Assembly (NCBI GenBank): GCA_024233935.1
Contig: JACKOY010000004.1
Span: 186,001-250,000 of the forward strand
Direction of reading: 5' to 3'
Length of the DNA: 64,000 nt
From: Spirochaetales bacterium
GTDB taxonomy: Bacteria > Spirochaetota > Leptospiria > Leptospirales > Leptonemataceae
How positions within the stretch are numbered: position 1 is the first letter of the stretch; every line of letters begins with the position of its first letter. The position numbers and the translations under genes are program-made. Of the stretch, positions 55,905 through 64,000 are shown piece after piece. The notes beneath the pieces were generated by a model. It did no database searches and was not told the DNA's origin. It was given only the letters and a program-made list of their open reading frames with translations.

Positions 55905-58427
55905 CTAAGCCAGCTCCTTCTCCCCGGCTTCAATCATGAGTTCATTGCCGCGATCGTCGATCACCTTGACGGCGATCGTGCGATGGTCGCCGGGAGTGAA
56001 AGGCGCCGAGGTGTTCCCTGAGAGGTGGTCCCAGACGGATTCATCGTAGTGGGTCTTGAGAGCCTTCCCGATCTTCCCCCAGGCTCCCGTTCGCGGAAAA
56101 AATGCCTGGGACACATGGAAGACGGAGCCGTTGTAGTCGATGTCGAGAAACCAAGCGGGAACATCGTCGCCGGCAAGGTGATGCGTTTCCATGGTTGCCG
56201 GGTCAAAGACATCCAGTCCGAGCAGTGTGACCTCCCATTTCTCGTCTTTCTTGCTTTTGTTTGCGCGGTTGAGCTTGATTTCCGGAAGACCATGCACGCT
56301 GAAGAGTTGTGAGCTCCGCATATTTTTCAAAAGATCGCCCATGAGAAGATCCGGAGTGGTATTGATGTAGAAGGCCGGCAGGCCACTCTTGGCTGTGCTT
56401 TCGATGAGTTTACGGGCGCGCGGCTCAATGGCGAAACCGAAGAGAAACAGGCGCTTGTATTGCCCGCGTCCCGCTTCGGTCCAGGCGTCTCCAGCCATGC
56501 GTTCCGTAACGGCGCCGTTCTCGGGTCCAAAGACGAGCGCAACCGGGTCATCTTCGACCAGACCCTCGCCGTGTAAATAGAGCGAGCGGCCCACGGCTCG
56601 CGGGCTCTTTATGCTAATCTTCCCTCCCGGTAATCGGATCTCCGGGCTCAAACGCAGAACCTCAAGCATGCGTTCGATATGATCCCCCTGCAAGCGTACC
56701 TGGGCAACCGCGTCCTCGCTCTCGTCCGAGTACGGCGTGGGTATTGTAGCTTCGACGACAAACGGGCCGGAAACGCGCGTGATCTTCTTCTCTTCTTCGG
56801 GACGGTCGACGAGGATCTCTTCGGCCGGTGGCTCGTCGTTCGCGATGCTCTTGAGTGTTAAGTGAGGAACGATACCACCAACTTCCTCACCTTTGTTGTT
56901 CTGTTTGCGTTTGTACACGAAGCCACCGGCTGGGCCGGAAGTGGGATCTTTGAGTTGGTAGTACGGGAATGTGGACGTAATCAGTCGTTGACGGGCCAGA
57001 GCCAGCGGCACTCGCGAGACGTCGATAGTCAGCCAGCGGCGCCCCCATTGCTCAGCCACGTAGGCGGTGGTGCCGGACCCGCAGGTGGGGTCGAGCACGA
57101 GATCACCAGGATCAGTGCTCATGAGCATGCAACGCTGCACTACCTTCGTGTGCGTCTGGACTACATAGTACTTGTCAGTGTCCCCGGTCGTGTCCACCCA
57201 CATGTTGGCAAGCTTGGTTACAGGATAGTCATCCATGTAGATCACGTACCGTACCGTTTTCCCACTGTCGCTTATCCGCCCTGCTTCAGCCAGCCTTGCC
57301 ATCCCCTCGCGGGTCGTTTTCCAGCTCTTCCCGGAGCTAGTTCGGTAGGTCCTTCCATTGAATTCAAAGTCGAAGATGCAAGATGGCGTGTATCCGCTGG
57401 ACGCGAGATCCATGTCAGCCCACACTCGAGAGCCCGCTGGGAGCAGATCAGGATTGGCCCGTTCTTCGGCGGAGAGTGGGCGACGCTTCCCATCGGGAAG
57501 CTCCACACCGGCGTACCTTGACTTCTCTCCAGTTTCGCGCGGAACAAATAGATCGCGATACTTTGCGCACGAACGATCCTTGTTGTACCACAGCAGGTAG
57601 TCGCAAACGGATGCCATTCCAGCGGAACTCAACGGAACGGATGTCTTAAAGGGCACGACAGCACTGAAGTTCTCCGCGCCGAAAACTTCATCCAACAGTT
57701 GCCGTACGTGGTGCAAGTTATCGTCGCTGATCTGCACGAAAACACTCCCGCTCTCTGTGAGCAGCTCACGGGCCAGCAGTAACCGATCCCGCATGTACGT
57801 GAGATAGCTGTGAACACCCAGCTCCCAAGTGTCGCGGTACGCTTTCACCATCTCTGGTTCCCGCGAGAGGTCGTCATCCTCCGAGCGTACGGTACGATTG
57901 CGGACGAAGGGCTGGAAATTTGAACTGTAGTTCACACCGTAGGGCGGGTCCATGTAGATCATCTGGACTTTCCCGGCCATGTTTTCGTATTCGAGGAGCG
58001 AGTTCATCACAACCAGTGAGTCGCCGAGAATCATGCGATTGACCCAGTCATCGCGGTGCTCGTAGGCTTTGAGTGCCTGCTCCGCAATATTGCGTTCCGG
58101 ATCCGCGAAAAGGTCGTAGTTGTCTTCGAGGCCGGCTTTGCGGTGGCCCGTCAGGGTTTCAATGATGGCTTCCGTGGATAGGCGCTCGTGAATGAATAGC
58201 GGAAGTGTCGGCACATCGAACGACGTGTGCTCCGCTTTGCCGGCCCACTGAAGCTGTGGATCAAGCGAGGGATCGTAAGCGTACTTCTTCGGGGGCTTTT
58301 TCTTTTTAAAGCTGCCCTGGGCACCGATTTCCGGCCGGCTGGGTGTCTTTGTAGACCGATGGTCGTATGCATCCACGATGTGTGCGGAGCTCGGGCCTGC
58401 CCTTGTCGATTTCTTCCTTCTTCCCAT
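55905..58427 (-). CDS. mod: Type III restriction-modification methyltransferase, Mod subunit
   Basis: The 840-residue protein has DPPYGVNYSS (motif IV, about 200) before DPTCGSGTTAYVAEQWGRR (motif I, AdoMet site), the order of beta-class N6-adenine methyltransferases as in type III Mod. The variable middle third is the likely target-recognition region. GAGGAC before ATG 58427 fixes the start. The res gene follows directly. The recognition site cannot be told. Confidence 0.92.
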   Translation of the reverse strand: MGRRKKSTRAGPSSAHIVDAYDHRSTKTPSRPEIGAQGSFKKKKPPKKYAYDPSLDPQLQWAGKAEHTSFDVPTLPLFIHERLSTEAIIETLTGHRKAGLEDNYDLFADPERNIAEQALKAYEHRDDWVNRMILGDSLVVMNSLLEYENMAGKVQMIYMDPPYGVNYSSNFQPFVRNRTVRSEDDDLSREPEMVKAYRDTWELGVHSYLTYMRDRLLLARELLTESGSVFVQISDDNLHHVRQLLDEVFGAENFSAVVPFKTSVPLSSAGMASVCDYLLWYNKDRSCAKYRDLFVPRETGEKSRYAGVELPDGKRRPLSAEERANPDLLPAGSRVWADMDLASSGYTPSCIFDFEFNGRTYRTSSGKSWKTTREGMARLAEAGRISDSGKTVRYVIYMDDYPVTKLANMWVDTTGDTDKYYVVQTHTKVVQRCMLMSTDPGDLVLDPTCGSGTTAYVAEQWGRRWLTIDVSRVPLALARQRLITSTFPYYQLKDPTSGPAGGFVYKRKQNNKGEEVGGIVPHLTLKSIANDEPPAEEILVDRPEEEKKITRVSGPFVVEATIPTPYSDESEDAVAQVRLQGDHIERMLEVLRLSPEIRLPGGKISIKSPRAVGRSLYLHGEGLVEDDPVALVFGPENGAVTERMAGDAWTEAGRGQYKRLFLFGFAIEPRARKLIESTAKSGLPAFYINTTPDLLMGDLLKNMRSSQLFSVHGLPEIKLNRANKSKKDEKWEVTLLGLDVFDPATMETHHLAGDDVPAWFLDIDYNGSVFHVSQAFFPRTGAWGKIGKALKTHYDESVWDHLSGNTSAPFTPGDHRTIAVKVIDDRGNELMIEAGEKELA

Positions 58428-58572
58428 GCTGTCCTCAGCTTCCGCCTTCGAATATATAGCGCCGGCCAGTCTACGCGGGCCGGAGCAAGCAATCAATCGA
58501 AATCAATTCTGGATCATCATAGGAAATATACTAACACGGCCGTGTGACACGCTTATTTGACAGCTGAAATGC

Positions 58573-58681
58573 TTCGCGTCGCAGGGCAGCCTGTCACAGG
58601 CATTGGGCTCGCTCGCCTGAGTTTCCAAAACTCGGGAGGTTACCCATGCGCTTCATCACACAGTTTCTGGAAGGCGGGCTC
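58573..58681. repeat. Right inverted repeat of the type III RM module
   Basis: This copy is plus-oriented: GCGTCGCAGGGCAGCCTGTC, then TTTCCAAAACTCGGGAGGTT and ACCCATGCGCTTCATCACAC. It is the inverted partner of 52631-52742. It begins 146 bases before the mod start codon. A stub of the same broken gene (PMRFITQFLEGGL) is readable but continues into unrelated sequence. Confidence 0.8.
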
Positions 58682-58804
58682 TGGGGGCATTGCCCTCGCG
58701 CGATCCTCAACCAGATACCTCCGAGAGGGCCCTGAGCACTTCTTGGGATGCAGGAAACCGCCCCAGGGGAGGCACACAAGCCCGCCTGCACCTGTCCCCT
58801 ACTT

Positions 58805-59487
58805 CGGAGAGAGGGGGATAACTCGGCCGCTGGCCTCGTGACGCGAGAAGTGCGCGAAACCTCGTGCTGTTGCACTCCGTTCGCGATCATGAGGCGTGTG
58901 CCTTGCCGCACACGGCGCGTTGCGACTGTCGCCTCTCGCACGTCTGCTGGCCAGGAGGGCCGAATGCCGCGAAGACCATGGATGGTCGAGAGCGGCTTGT
59001 GCTCCGGCGACACTTCCAACAAGGATAGCATTCCTCCCTATGGGTCGGAATGCGGGGTGCACTGCGCGCGCTCGAAAAAATCACTGCGGTCGCGCGCAGT
59101 GTCTGTTGGTCGCCCCCGGAACTACCGGCTTGCAGCGAGCGCCCGGCGCGGCTTAAGGCCCCTTGCAGATGCCAGGCGTACCCACTATTCTGCTTTCCGC
59201 ATAAGCGGAAGGACTCTAATGCGCGGGCATTAGCGCGACAGGACGTCGCGCAACAGTCCCCGAGCCCGCGACCCTGACACAATTCGCCCGAACCGCAGGT
59301 TCGCATGAGGCGAATTGTGCCCTCCGCGGCGCGCCCCGAGAAGCGCCGCTAAAATCCGGGTCGCGTTGCGAGGGCGGTTTCTTTGGTTACGACCGATAGC
59401 GGCGCTTGTTATGCGCGCCGCTTCGGGGTTCACATCGCTCTACGAACGAGCGATGTGTCTTTCACGCGAAAGAAAGTAACATTCCTG
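58805..59487. repeat. Array unit 1: tRNA scar followed by P, Q, R and S blocks
   Basis: The unit begins with CGGAGAGAGGGGGAT (58805-58819), the 3' end of tRNA-Ser. P (58820-59000) ends CATGGATGGTCGAGAGCGGC, Q (59000-59125) has the long inverted arms described at 46868, R is a unique join, and S (59232-59487) is nearly identical to 47077-47333. The next scar starts at 59488. No protein is convincing. Confidence 0.8.
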
Positions 59488-59815
59488 CGGAGAGAGGGGG
59501 ATAACTCGGCCGTTGGCCTCGTGACGCGAGAAGTGCGCGAACCTCGTGCTGTTGCACTCGGTCCGCGATCATGAGGCGTGTGCCTTGCCGCATACGGCGC
59601 GTTGCGACTGTCGCCTCTCGCACTCTGCTGGCCAGGAGGGCCGAATGCCGCAAAGACCATGGATGGTCGAGAGCGGCTTGTGCTCCGGCGACACTTCCAA
59701 CATCCTGTTGGTCGCCCCCGGAATAACCGGGGCTTCTCATCCCCCCTCTCGGGAGGCTGAGCAGACGGTTGTTGTTTCCGTTGGGTAGTGGGGTAGCGCT
59801 ACGAAAGAAGTCCTT
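59488..59815. repeat. Array unit 2: tRNA scar, P block and a short Q-derived tail
   Basis: After CGGAGAGAGGGGGAT (59488-59502), P is almost the same as in unit 1 up to GGCGACACTTCCAAC. The sequence then jumps inside Q to CTGTTGGTCGCCCCCGGAAT and a tail that also ends unit 3 (GCAGACGGTTGTTGTTTCCG). The deletion of the middle of Q shows recombination between units. Confidence 0.8.
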
Positions 59816-60070
59816 CGGAGAGAGGGGGATTCGACTGTCGCCTCTCGCACCTCGTGTGCTCCGGCGACACTTCCAACGAGGATAGCATTCCTCCCTATGG
59901 GTCGGAATGCGGGGTGCACTGCGCGCGCTCGAAAAAATCACTGCGGTCGCGCGCAGTGTCTGTTGGTCGCCCCCGGAATAACCGGGGCTTCTCATCCCCC
60001 CTCTCGGGAGGTTGAGCAGACGGTTGTTGTTTCCGTTGGGTAGTGGGGTAGCGCTACGAAAGAAGTCCTT
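59816..60070. repeat. Array unit 3: tRNA scar, truncated P, complete Q and native tRNA flank
   Basis: It starts with CGGAGAGAGGGGGAT plus TCGA (59816-59834), a slightly longer tRNA match. P is cut to CTGTCGCCTCTCGCAC, Q is full, and the tail ends GAAAGAAGTCCTT next to the true tRNA gene. Confidence 0.8.
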
Positions 60071-60155
60071 CGGAGAGAGGGGGATTCGAACCCCCGGTGC
60101 ATTGCTGCACACATGCTTTCCAAGCATGCACCATCGACCACTCGGACACCTCTCC
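60071..60155 (-). tRNA. tRNA-Ser (GGA anticodon)
   Basis: Read on the minus strand the gene forms a class II tRNA: acceptor GGAGAGG with TCTCTCC, D arm, anticodon arm CATGC-TTGGAAA-GCATG with anticodon GGA (plus positions 60119-60121), a long variable arm TGTGCA-GCAA-TGCACC, T arm GGGGG-TTCGAAT-CCCCC, and discriminator G at 60071. CCA is not encoded. It decodes UCC and UCU. Its 3' end is the sequence copied as scars through the island. Confidence 0.95.
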
Positions 60156-60206
60156 TGACTTACAGAAAAAGTAGAACGCGCGTGCGGGCTTCCGCGGTCA
60201 AGTCCT

Positions 60207-61784
60207 TTAGCCGGAACCGGCCGTGGGCGGTGGGCCTTCTTCGGGCTCACCCTGAACGATCACGTGCCACTTGGGCCGTCGCCAGCTGGTGCGAAAGGTT
60301 CCCACGTCGGCTTCGATCGCACGGCCCTGGCCTTCGATGCCGTCCAGAAATACAATCAGCTCGAACTGCTGGGCGGCCGCTCCGTATTCACCGTCGAACA
60401 GGCGGGCGAATTCGTTTGCCGGCAGGGTGGGTCGGCCAAGCATTGTGACCAGCGGCAGACGCAATCCGTTTGTTCCACGGCCCGGTTCGTAAGCCCGAAA
60501 CACGAGTTCGGTGCAGACCAGTTCGCGATCGGTTCGAAAATCGAAGTCGAAGTCGTACGGCCTTCCGGCAAAAGCAAACGCACGCAGGATGGCTTCGGCC
60601 TTTGCGGTCCGGGGCAGGCGCGGTCGGAGCACCGCAATGGAATCGGCGGCGGCGCTGTGTTCGAGCGAGGTGAACGAAACTCCTTCACTCATGGCCTCGA
60701 TCACTTCCGGCCGGTGTCCGTGATCGAGTTCCTGGCTGTTTTCGTAGGCCTGGCTGTGGCTGTGCCTTATCAATTGTTCGAATTCGTTTGCACCGCGGGC
60801 CGCAAGCCAGGCCTGCATATCCGGATTCCGAAAGAATTCCGAACGTTTCTCGGGAGAGCCGATGTAAAGCGCCGCGTGGGACCAGAATCCAGGCAGGCCA
60901 ATGTTCGACAGATACCACTCGCGACGCTCAAGCAAGATGTCGCCCGGTTCGAGTTGGGTTCGCAACTGCTCAATCTGGGCGGGAGAAATCAGGGCGCGTT
61001 CCGCGCTGACCACCCGGGTATCGCCCATCCACTCGGCAACACCGGCCTGGACCGGCATCCAGACGCTGCGACCCAGGTTGCCCAGAATCCGCATCCCGTT
61101 TGCGAGCGTCATGGTCGGTCCGGTCCAGATACCGGCGCTCCACAGATACTCCTGATCGGTCGGGATGGCCTGCATGTACTCGCCGGAAAGGCGCCGACCG
61201 GGCAGTACTTCGTATATACCACTCAGCGCGGCAAACTCGGTCGCACGACCCAGGTGTAGATAGCGATACCGAAACTGCGCGTAGCTGTCGCCTTCCAGTC
61301 CCAGTTCCGGCACGGGTTCGTTCAGGATCACGGCGACCGCCGGCTGGAAACGGGTCGCTTCGAGAAACTCAAGGCCGAAACGATACTGGGCCAAAAACGC
61401 AGCATAGGTAATCACGAACGAATCGTTGCGTGCCGTACCCGATAGATCGTTAAAATCCCGATGATAGCGGCCGACGCTATCGAGCGCCATCTGATAGTCC
61501 AAAAACACGCGCCAGGTCTGCCGGATCTGTTCGCGTTCGTCGGCGCTGTAGGCCCGGCTGGTTCCCTGGGTTGTCTGCGGAAACAAATCGGGCCGGCTGC
61601 GCACAAACGCGACGGTCCGATCGAGGCCGGCTCGATAAATCAGAACCGCCCGCAAATCGCCCTGCAGCCGCGCCTCTAATTCAGAGGGTGGCAATTCGTC
61701 GAGCGGACGCTCCAGGCGACCGGCGCTTGCGCACCCGAATAAAACAATACTCACAAGAACTGCGGATGTTGTTCGAAATGGCAT
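60207..61784 (-). CDS. YiiX/NlpC-P60-like hydrolase lipoprotein
   Basis: The 525-residue protein has lipobox LFGC. The C-terminal half shows the YiiX/YebB-like cysteine hydrolase pattern: LEPGDILLERREWY, then WSHAALYIG (His), and DRELVCTELVFRAYE with the catalytic Cys in VCTELV. Circularly permuted NlpC/P60 enzymes of this kind may cleave amide or lipid-linked bonds at the envelope. The N-terminal 250 residues are helical and unrecognised. The ATG at 61784 is preferred over TTG 61793. Confidence 0.78.
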   Translation of the reverse strand: MPFRTTSAVLVSIVLFGCASAGRLERPLDELPPSELEARLQGDLRAVLIYRAGLDRTVAFVRSRPDLFPQTTQGTSRAYSADEREQIRQTWRVFLDYQMALDSVGRYHRDFNDLSGTARNDSFVITYAAFLAQYRFGLEFLEATRFQPAVAVILNEPVPELGLEGDSYAQFRYRYLHLGRATEFAALSGIYEVLPGRRLSGEYMQAIPTDQEYLWSAGIWTGPTMTLANGMRILGNLGRSVWMPVQAGVAEWMGDTRVVSAERALISPAQIEQLRTQLEPGDILLERREWYLSNIGLPGFWSHAALYIGSPEKRSEFFRNPDMQAWLAARGANEFEQLIRHSHSQAYENSQELDHGHRPEVIEAMSEGVSFTSLEHSAAADSIAVLRPRLPRTAKAEAILRAFAFAGRPYDFDFDFRTDRELVCTELVFRAYEPGRGTNGLRLPLVTMLGRPTLPANEFARLFDGEYGAAAQQFELIVFLDGIEGQGRAIEADVGTFRTSWRRPKWHVIVQGEPEEGPPPTAGSG

Positions 61785-61856
61785 CGAAAACAAAGATGCG
61801 TCCGACCGGCTCGGGCAGTAAAGCCTTTACTTACCCGGTCTCTTTCATCCGACCGG

Positions 61857-63440
61857 TCACATGGCGCGTTCTTTGCCGTACATCCATTCCCAGAAAACCG
61901 GGAGACGATAAGGCCACGGACAGTGTCCTTCGCGGGCGTAAAGCGTCAGGCCCACGCGCCCGGTTGGAGGGATGACCCCGCGCTGCCAGTCCCTGGATTC
62001 CGGGCCCTGGATGTCCAGCGTGCAATCGTAGGGCGCCGCCCCGTCGAGGTGCTGAAACTCATCGCGCAGCGGATAATAGGTCTCCCGATGTGCGCTTGGA
62101 TAACGTTCGAAGAGATTGTAGTCGCCGTAGCCCAGCGGACCCCGGACCAGATGATTGATGTTGTCAACAAGGGGGTCCATGACGATGACCCGGTCCTGCA
62201 TTCCCCAGAAGGTCCAGACCGGCGTATCGCCGATGCAGGAGTCCTGGTACCAATGGCATACCGGGGCTATGGCCGCGAACCTGCTGCGTAGAATCGAAGC
62301 GTATTCCCAGGTCTCAAGTCCTCCCTTGCTGATTCCGGTTACGTAGATGCGCGCCGGATCAATTGGGTATTCGGCCATAATCTTCATGAGAGTTCGGAGC
62401 ACGGGGACCCGGTGTGAATCGCCGGAACGCGTTGTCTGCGGAAGAAAAACAAACGAACTCTTTACATATTGGTTGAGCAAGCGCAATCGACCGGTGTCGT
62501 AGGAATGCTCGCCGTTCGCCTGTCGCGTATAGAGCACATTAAGGGGGCTTTCGCTGAGCATGAGCGGCGAGAGCGTGTCATTGGATGCCGTCGTACCGTG
62601 CAGGTATATCAGGAGTGGATAGGACCAGCCGGTGGTCTCGAAATTCGGAGGCCGGTGCAGATAGTAGCCGCGGAGCGAGCCGTCGTGTTCATCGATCGCC
62701 ATAAATGTGCCCTCCTCGTCAGTGCCTGCATATTGGAAACCCGGGCCGCTATCGCGGTCTTCGACCACGTCATCCCACTCATCAATGTAGTCGTCGCAGT
62801 TCTCGCAGATCGTACACTGGCGTTGCGCAGTGTACCAGATTCCCGGGGAGAACACGTCCGTTTGCAACATGCTCATGCCAACGCCGGCCGTGGATCCCCG
62901 GTAGTCCCGGAGGATTTGCCCGCTATAGGCGCTGATCAGAAGAACGCGGAGCATGCGGCGATCTCCCGTCTGCTGAGCCTGTACGATCTCACCAAAGTGA
63001 TCTTGCAGGAATTCGTCCATATTCTGGACTCCATTCCCGATCGTAAACGTTCCACTGGCCGATTCGCTTGCCATTCCGAGAAGGATGAGGTCGGCATTCA
63101 GAGCTTCCTGAATCCGGAGGTAGTCGCGAGACTCGTAGGAGGCTGATTCCCTGAAGTCGGGTAGCGCGCGCCGGAAATCTTCATCCGGGATCGACACGAA
63201 GTATCTGGAGTCGTCGATACGGGCCCTCAACTGTTGCTCCAGATCAACCGCTCCATCGGTCAGTCGCGGTTCCGCGGACGAGAATGGAACGATCGCGACA
63301 CGATAGCGCCCATCGGAATTGCTTCCCCGCGATTGAGCTTCTGAGGGTTCGGTGCGTACCCCTTGAGCCGTACTTCCGCAACGATTTGAACCCGGCAAGG
63401 TCGCAAGAAAGACCAGTGAAAAAAGAGCCAGCCTGCGCAT
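61857..63440 (-). CDS. Exported protein: CsgG/TolB-like N-terminus and esterase-like C-terminus
   Basis: The 527-residue protein has a signal peptide. Residues about 45-200 form a CsgG/TolB-N-like module (YRVAIVPFSSAEP, then LQEALNADLILLGMASE). Residues about 255-525 are an alpha/beta hydrolase of the phospholipase/PHB-depolymerase-like kind: PLLIYLHGTT (oxyanion region), nucleophile elbow GISKGGLETW, and TFWGMQD with Asp and a late His in YAREGHCPW. The fusion is unusual. It stands 72 bases upstream of the YiiX-like gene on the same strand, and the two probably form an operon. Confidence 0.76.
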   Translation of the reverse strand: MRRLALFSLVFLATLPGSNRCGSTAQGVRTEPSEAQSRGSNSDGRYRVAIVPFSSAEPRLTDGAVDLEQQLRARIDDSRYFVSIPDEDFRRALPDFRESASYESRDYLRIQEALNADLILLGMASESASGTFTIGNGVQNMDEFLQDHFGEIVQAQQTGDRRMLRVLLISAYSGQILRDYRGSTAGVGMSMLQTDVFSPGIWYTAQRQCTICENCDDYIDEWDDVVEDRDSGPGFQYAGTDEEGTFMAIDEHDGSLRGYYLHRPPNFETTGWSYPLLIYLHGTTASNDTLSPLMLSESPLNVLYTRQANGEHSYDTGRLRLLNQYVKSSFVFLPQTTRSGDSHRVPVLRTLMKIMAEYPIDPARIYVTGISKGGLETWEYASILRSRFAAIAPVCHWYQDSCIGDTPVWTFWGMQDRVIVMDPLVDNINHLVRGPLGYGDYNLFERYPSAHRETYYPLRDEFQHLDGAAPYDCTLDIQGPESRDWQRGVIPPTGRVGLTLYAREGHCPWPYRLPVFWEWMYGKERAM

Positions 63441-63593
63441 GGCCCGAGGATGACGAAACTATACAAAATCTTCAAGGGTATTTTGGACCCGAGCCTGTCA
63501 TCCGTGGGCGCGATACCCGAGGACATGCTTTGAAAATCGCCGTAGTCAGGGGCCGCCCTGCCGCACTCCGGAGCGACCGCCATTGGCCACTTT

Positions 63594-64000
63594 TCAAGAA
63601 GAACGTCGTTCTCTAAAAAACTCGCGCAACAGACTTCGGTATTCCGACTGAAACGCTTCCCACTGCCTGGTTTCGGGGTAGTGGTTCAGGAGCGCGCCGT
63701 CCCGGCTTTGCTCCAGAATCCTTTCGAGGCCAGGCCCTTTGAGCGTTGGCGTAAAAAAGATCACCCGGGAAAGCCGGGCGTGCACCACGGCGCCCGAACA
63801 CATGAGGCAGGGTTCGAGCGCGCTTACGAGCACGAGATCGGGCGGGAGGCGTTCGGACTCTGCGGCCGCACAGGCGGCGCGGATGCAGAGCAACTCGGCA
63901 TGGGCCGTTGGATCACGTAGTTCGAGAATGCGATTGCGCTCGGCTGCAAGCACAGACCAATTTTCTGGATCGCAGATGACGGCCGCCGCCGGAACTTCCC
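63594..64000 (-). CDS. tadA: tRNA-specific adenosine deaminase TadA, 5' end outside the window
   Basis: The visible 135 codons contain the zinc-dependent deaminase motifs: TAHAELLCIRAA (His and catalytic Glu) and SALEPCLMCSGAVVHAR (PCxxC). The readable N-terminal part runs into the edge at EVPAAAVICDPENW, so the start is to the right of 64000. TadA converts A34 to inosine in tRNA-Arg. The family-typical length is about 150-170, so most of the gene is here. A related guanine deaminase is less likely. Confidence 0.85.
   Translation of the reverse strand, partial: EVPAAAVICDPENWSVLAAERNRILELRDPTAHAELLCIRAACAAAESERLPPDLVLVSALEPCLMCSGAVVHARLSRVIFFTPTLKGPGLERILEQSRDGALLNHYPETRQWEAFQSEYRSLLREFFRERRSS

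Noticed and set aside
46868..60070. Integron gene-cassette array with attC sites
   Set aside because: Palindromic repeats and cargo genes recall it, and GTTATGC occurs in S, but there is no paired R''/R' core around a single stem, no attI and no integron integrase in the window.
58805..60070. CRISPR array next to the tRNA
   Set aside because: Unit spacing is irregular (683, 328, 255 bases) and the repeats are blocks of hundreds of bases, not short repeats with unique spacers.
59462..60250. 262-codon minus-strand frame within the repeat array and tRNA
   Set aside because: It runs through the tRNA and three repeat units, with sequence repeated at unit boundaries (CSGDTS, SLSPKD), as expected of noncoding repeats.

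Overview
The window reads as GC-rich chromosome from a spirochaete of the Leptospira/Leptonema kind. This is an inference from gene content, not a database match. The reasons are the many 7TMR-DISM sensors, SpoIIE-type PP2C phosphatases and class III adenylate cyclases, and the many lipoproteins with relaxed lipoboxes (LCASC, LCSC, LLPGC, LFGC).

Layout. 1-9.8 kb: a partial 7TMR-DISM protein, an Smr protein, a membrane SpoIIE/TPR phosphatase, a 7TMR-DISM kinase/receiver/SpoIIE chimera and a membrane adenylate cyclase. 9.9-14.2 kb: a seven-repeat propeller lipoprotein, a fossil of a cyclase 3' end, a CPA2-type antiporter and an LPP20/FlgT-like lipoprotein. 14.3-18.9 kb: a tight four-gene envelope operon (TPR lipoprotein, CsgG-like/PEGA/TPR protein, an exported protein and a WD40 lipoprotein); the last two share a C/N-terminal domain. 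18.9-29.1 kb: two more cyclases, a SpoIIE phosphatase, an APC permease, a SUMF1-type lipoprotein and an FG-GAP lipoprotein. 29.2-38.3 kb: a two-component pair (double-kinase hybrid plus LuxR-type regulator), a BNR-like lipoprotein, another kinase/receiver/SpoIIE lipoprotein chimera and a second cyclase fossil. 38.3-42.2 kb: a heme-copper-oxidase subunit III/IV (NorE/NorF-like) pair, then a Gfo/Idh/MocA dehydrogenase followed by a deletion scar joining a transporter 5' end to a sugar-acid dehydratase 3' end. 42.5-46.8 kb: a SpoIIE phosphatase divergent from an ECF sigma factor and an M24 peptidase.

46.8-60.2 kb is an accessory island. It ends at a tRNA-Ser(GGA) gene at 60071-60155. The last ~15 bp of that tRNA gene recur as direct repeats at about 42261, 47334, 58805, 59488 and 59816, each at the end of a structured repeat block. 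The cargo is defence-like: a frameshifted PLD-like gene, a gene with a possible HEPN motif, a DUF1883-TIR gene with a small partner, an HNH endonuclease, a tiny 17-residue-repeat protein, a broken gene that may have a HIRAN domain, and a type III restriction-modification operon bracketed by ~110 bp inverted repeats. No integrase is visible. 60.2-64 kb returns to envelope genes (YiiX-like hydrolase, CsgG-like/esterase lipoprotein) and ends in a partial tadA.

Together, the native part looks like a dense cAMP and partner-switching signalling region mixed with surface lipoproteins. The island looks like repeated recombination at a tRNA 3' end that collected defence genes. The best candidates for something undescribed are the tRNA-scar/repeat array, the TIR pair, and the envelope operon with the shared FlgT-C-like domain.
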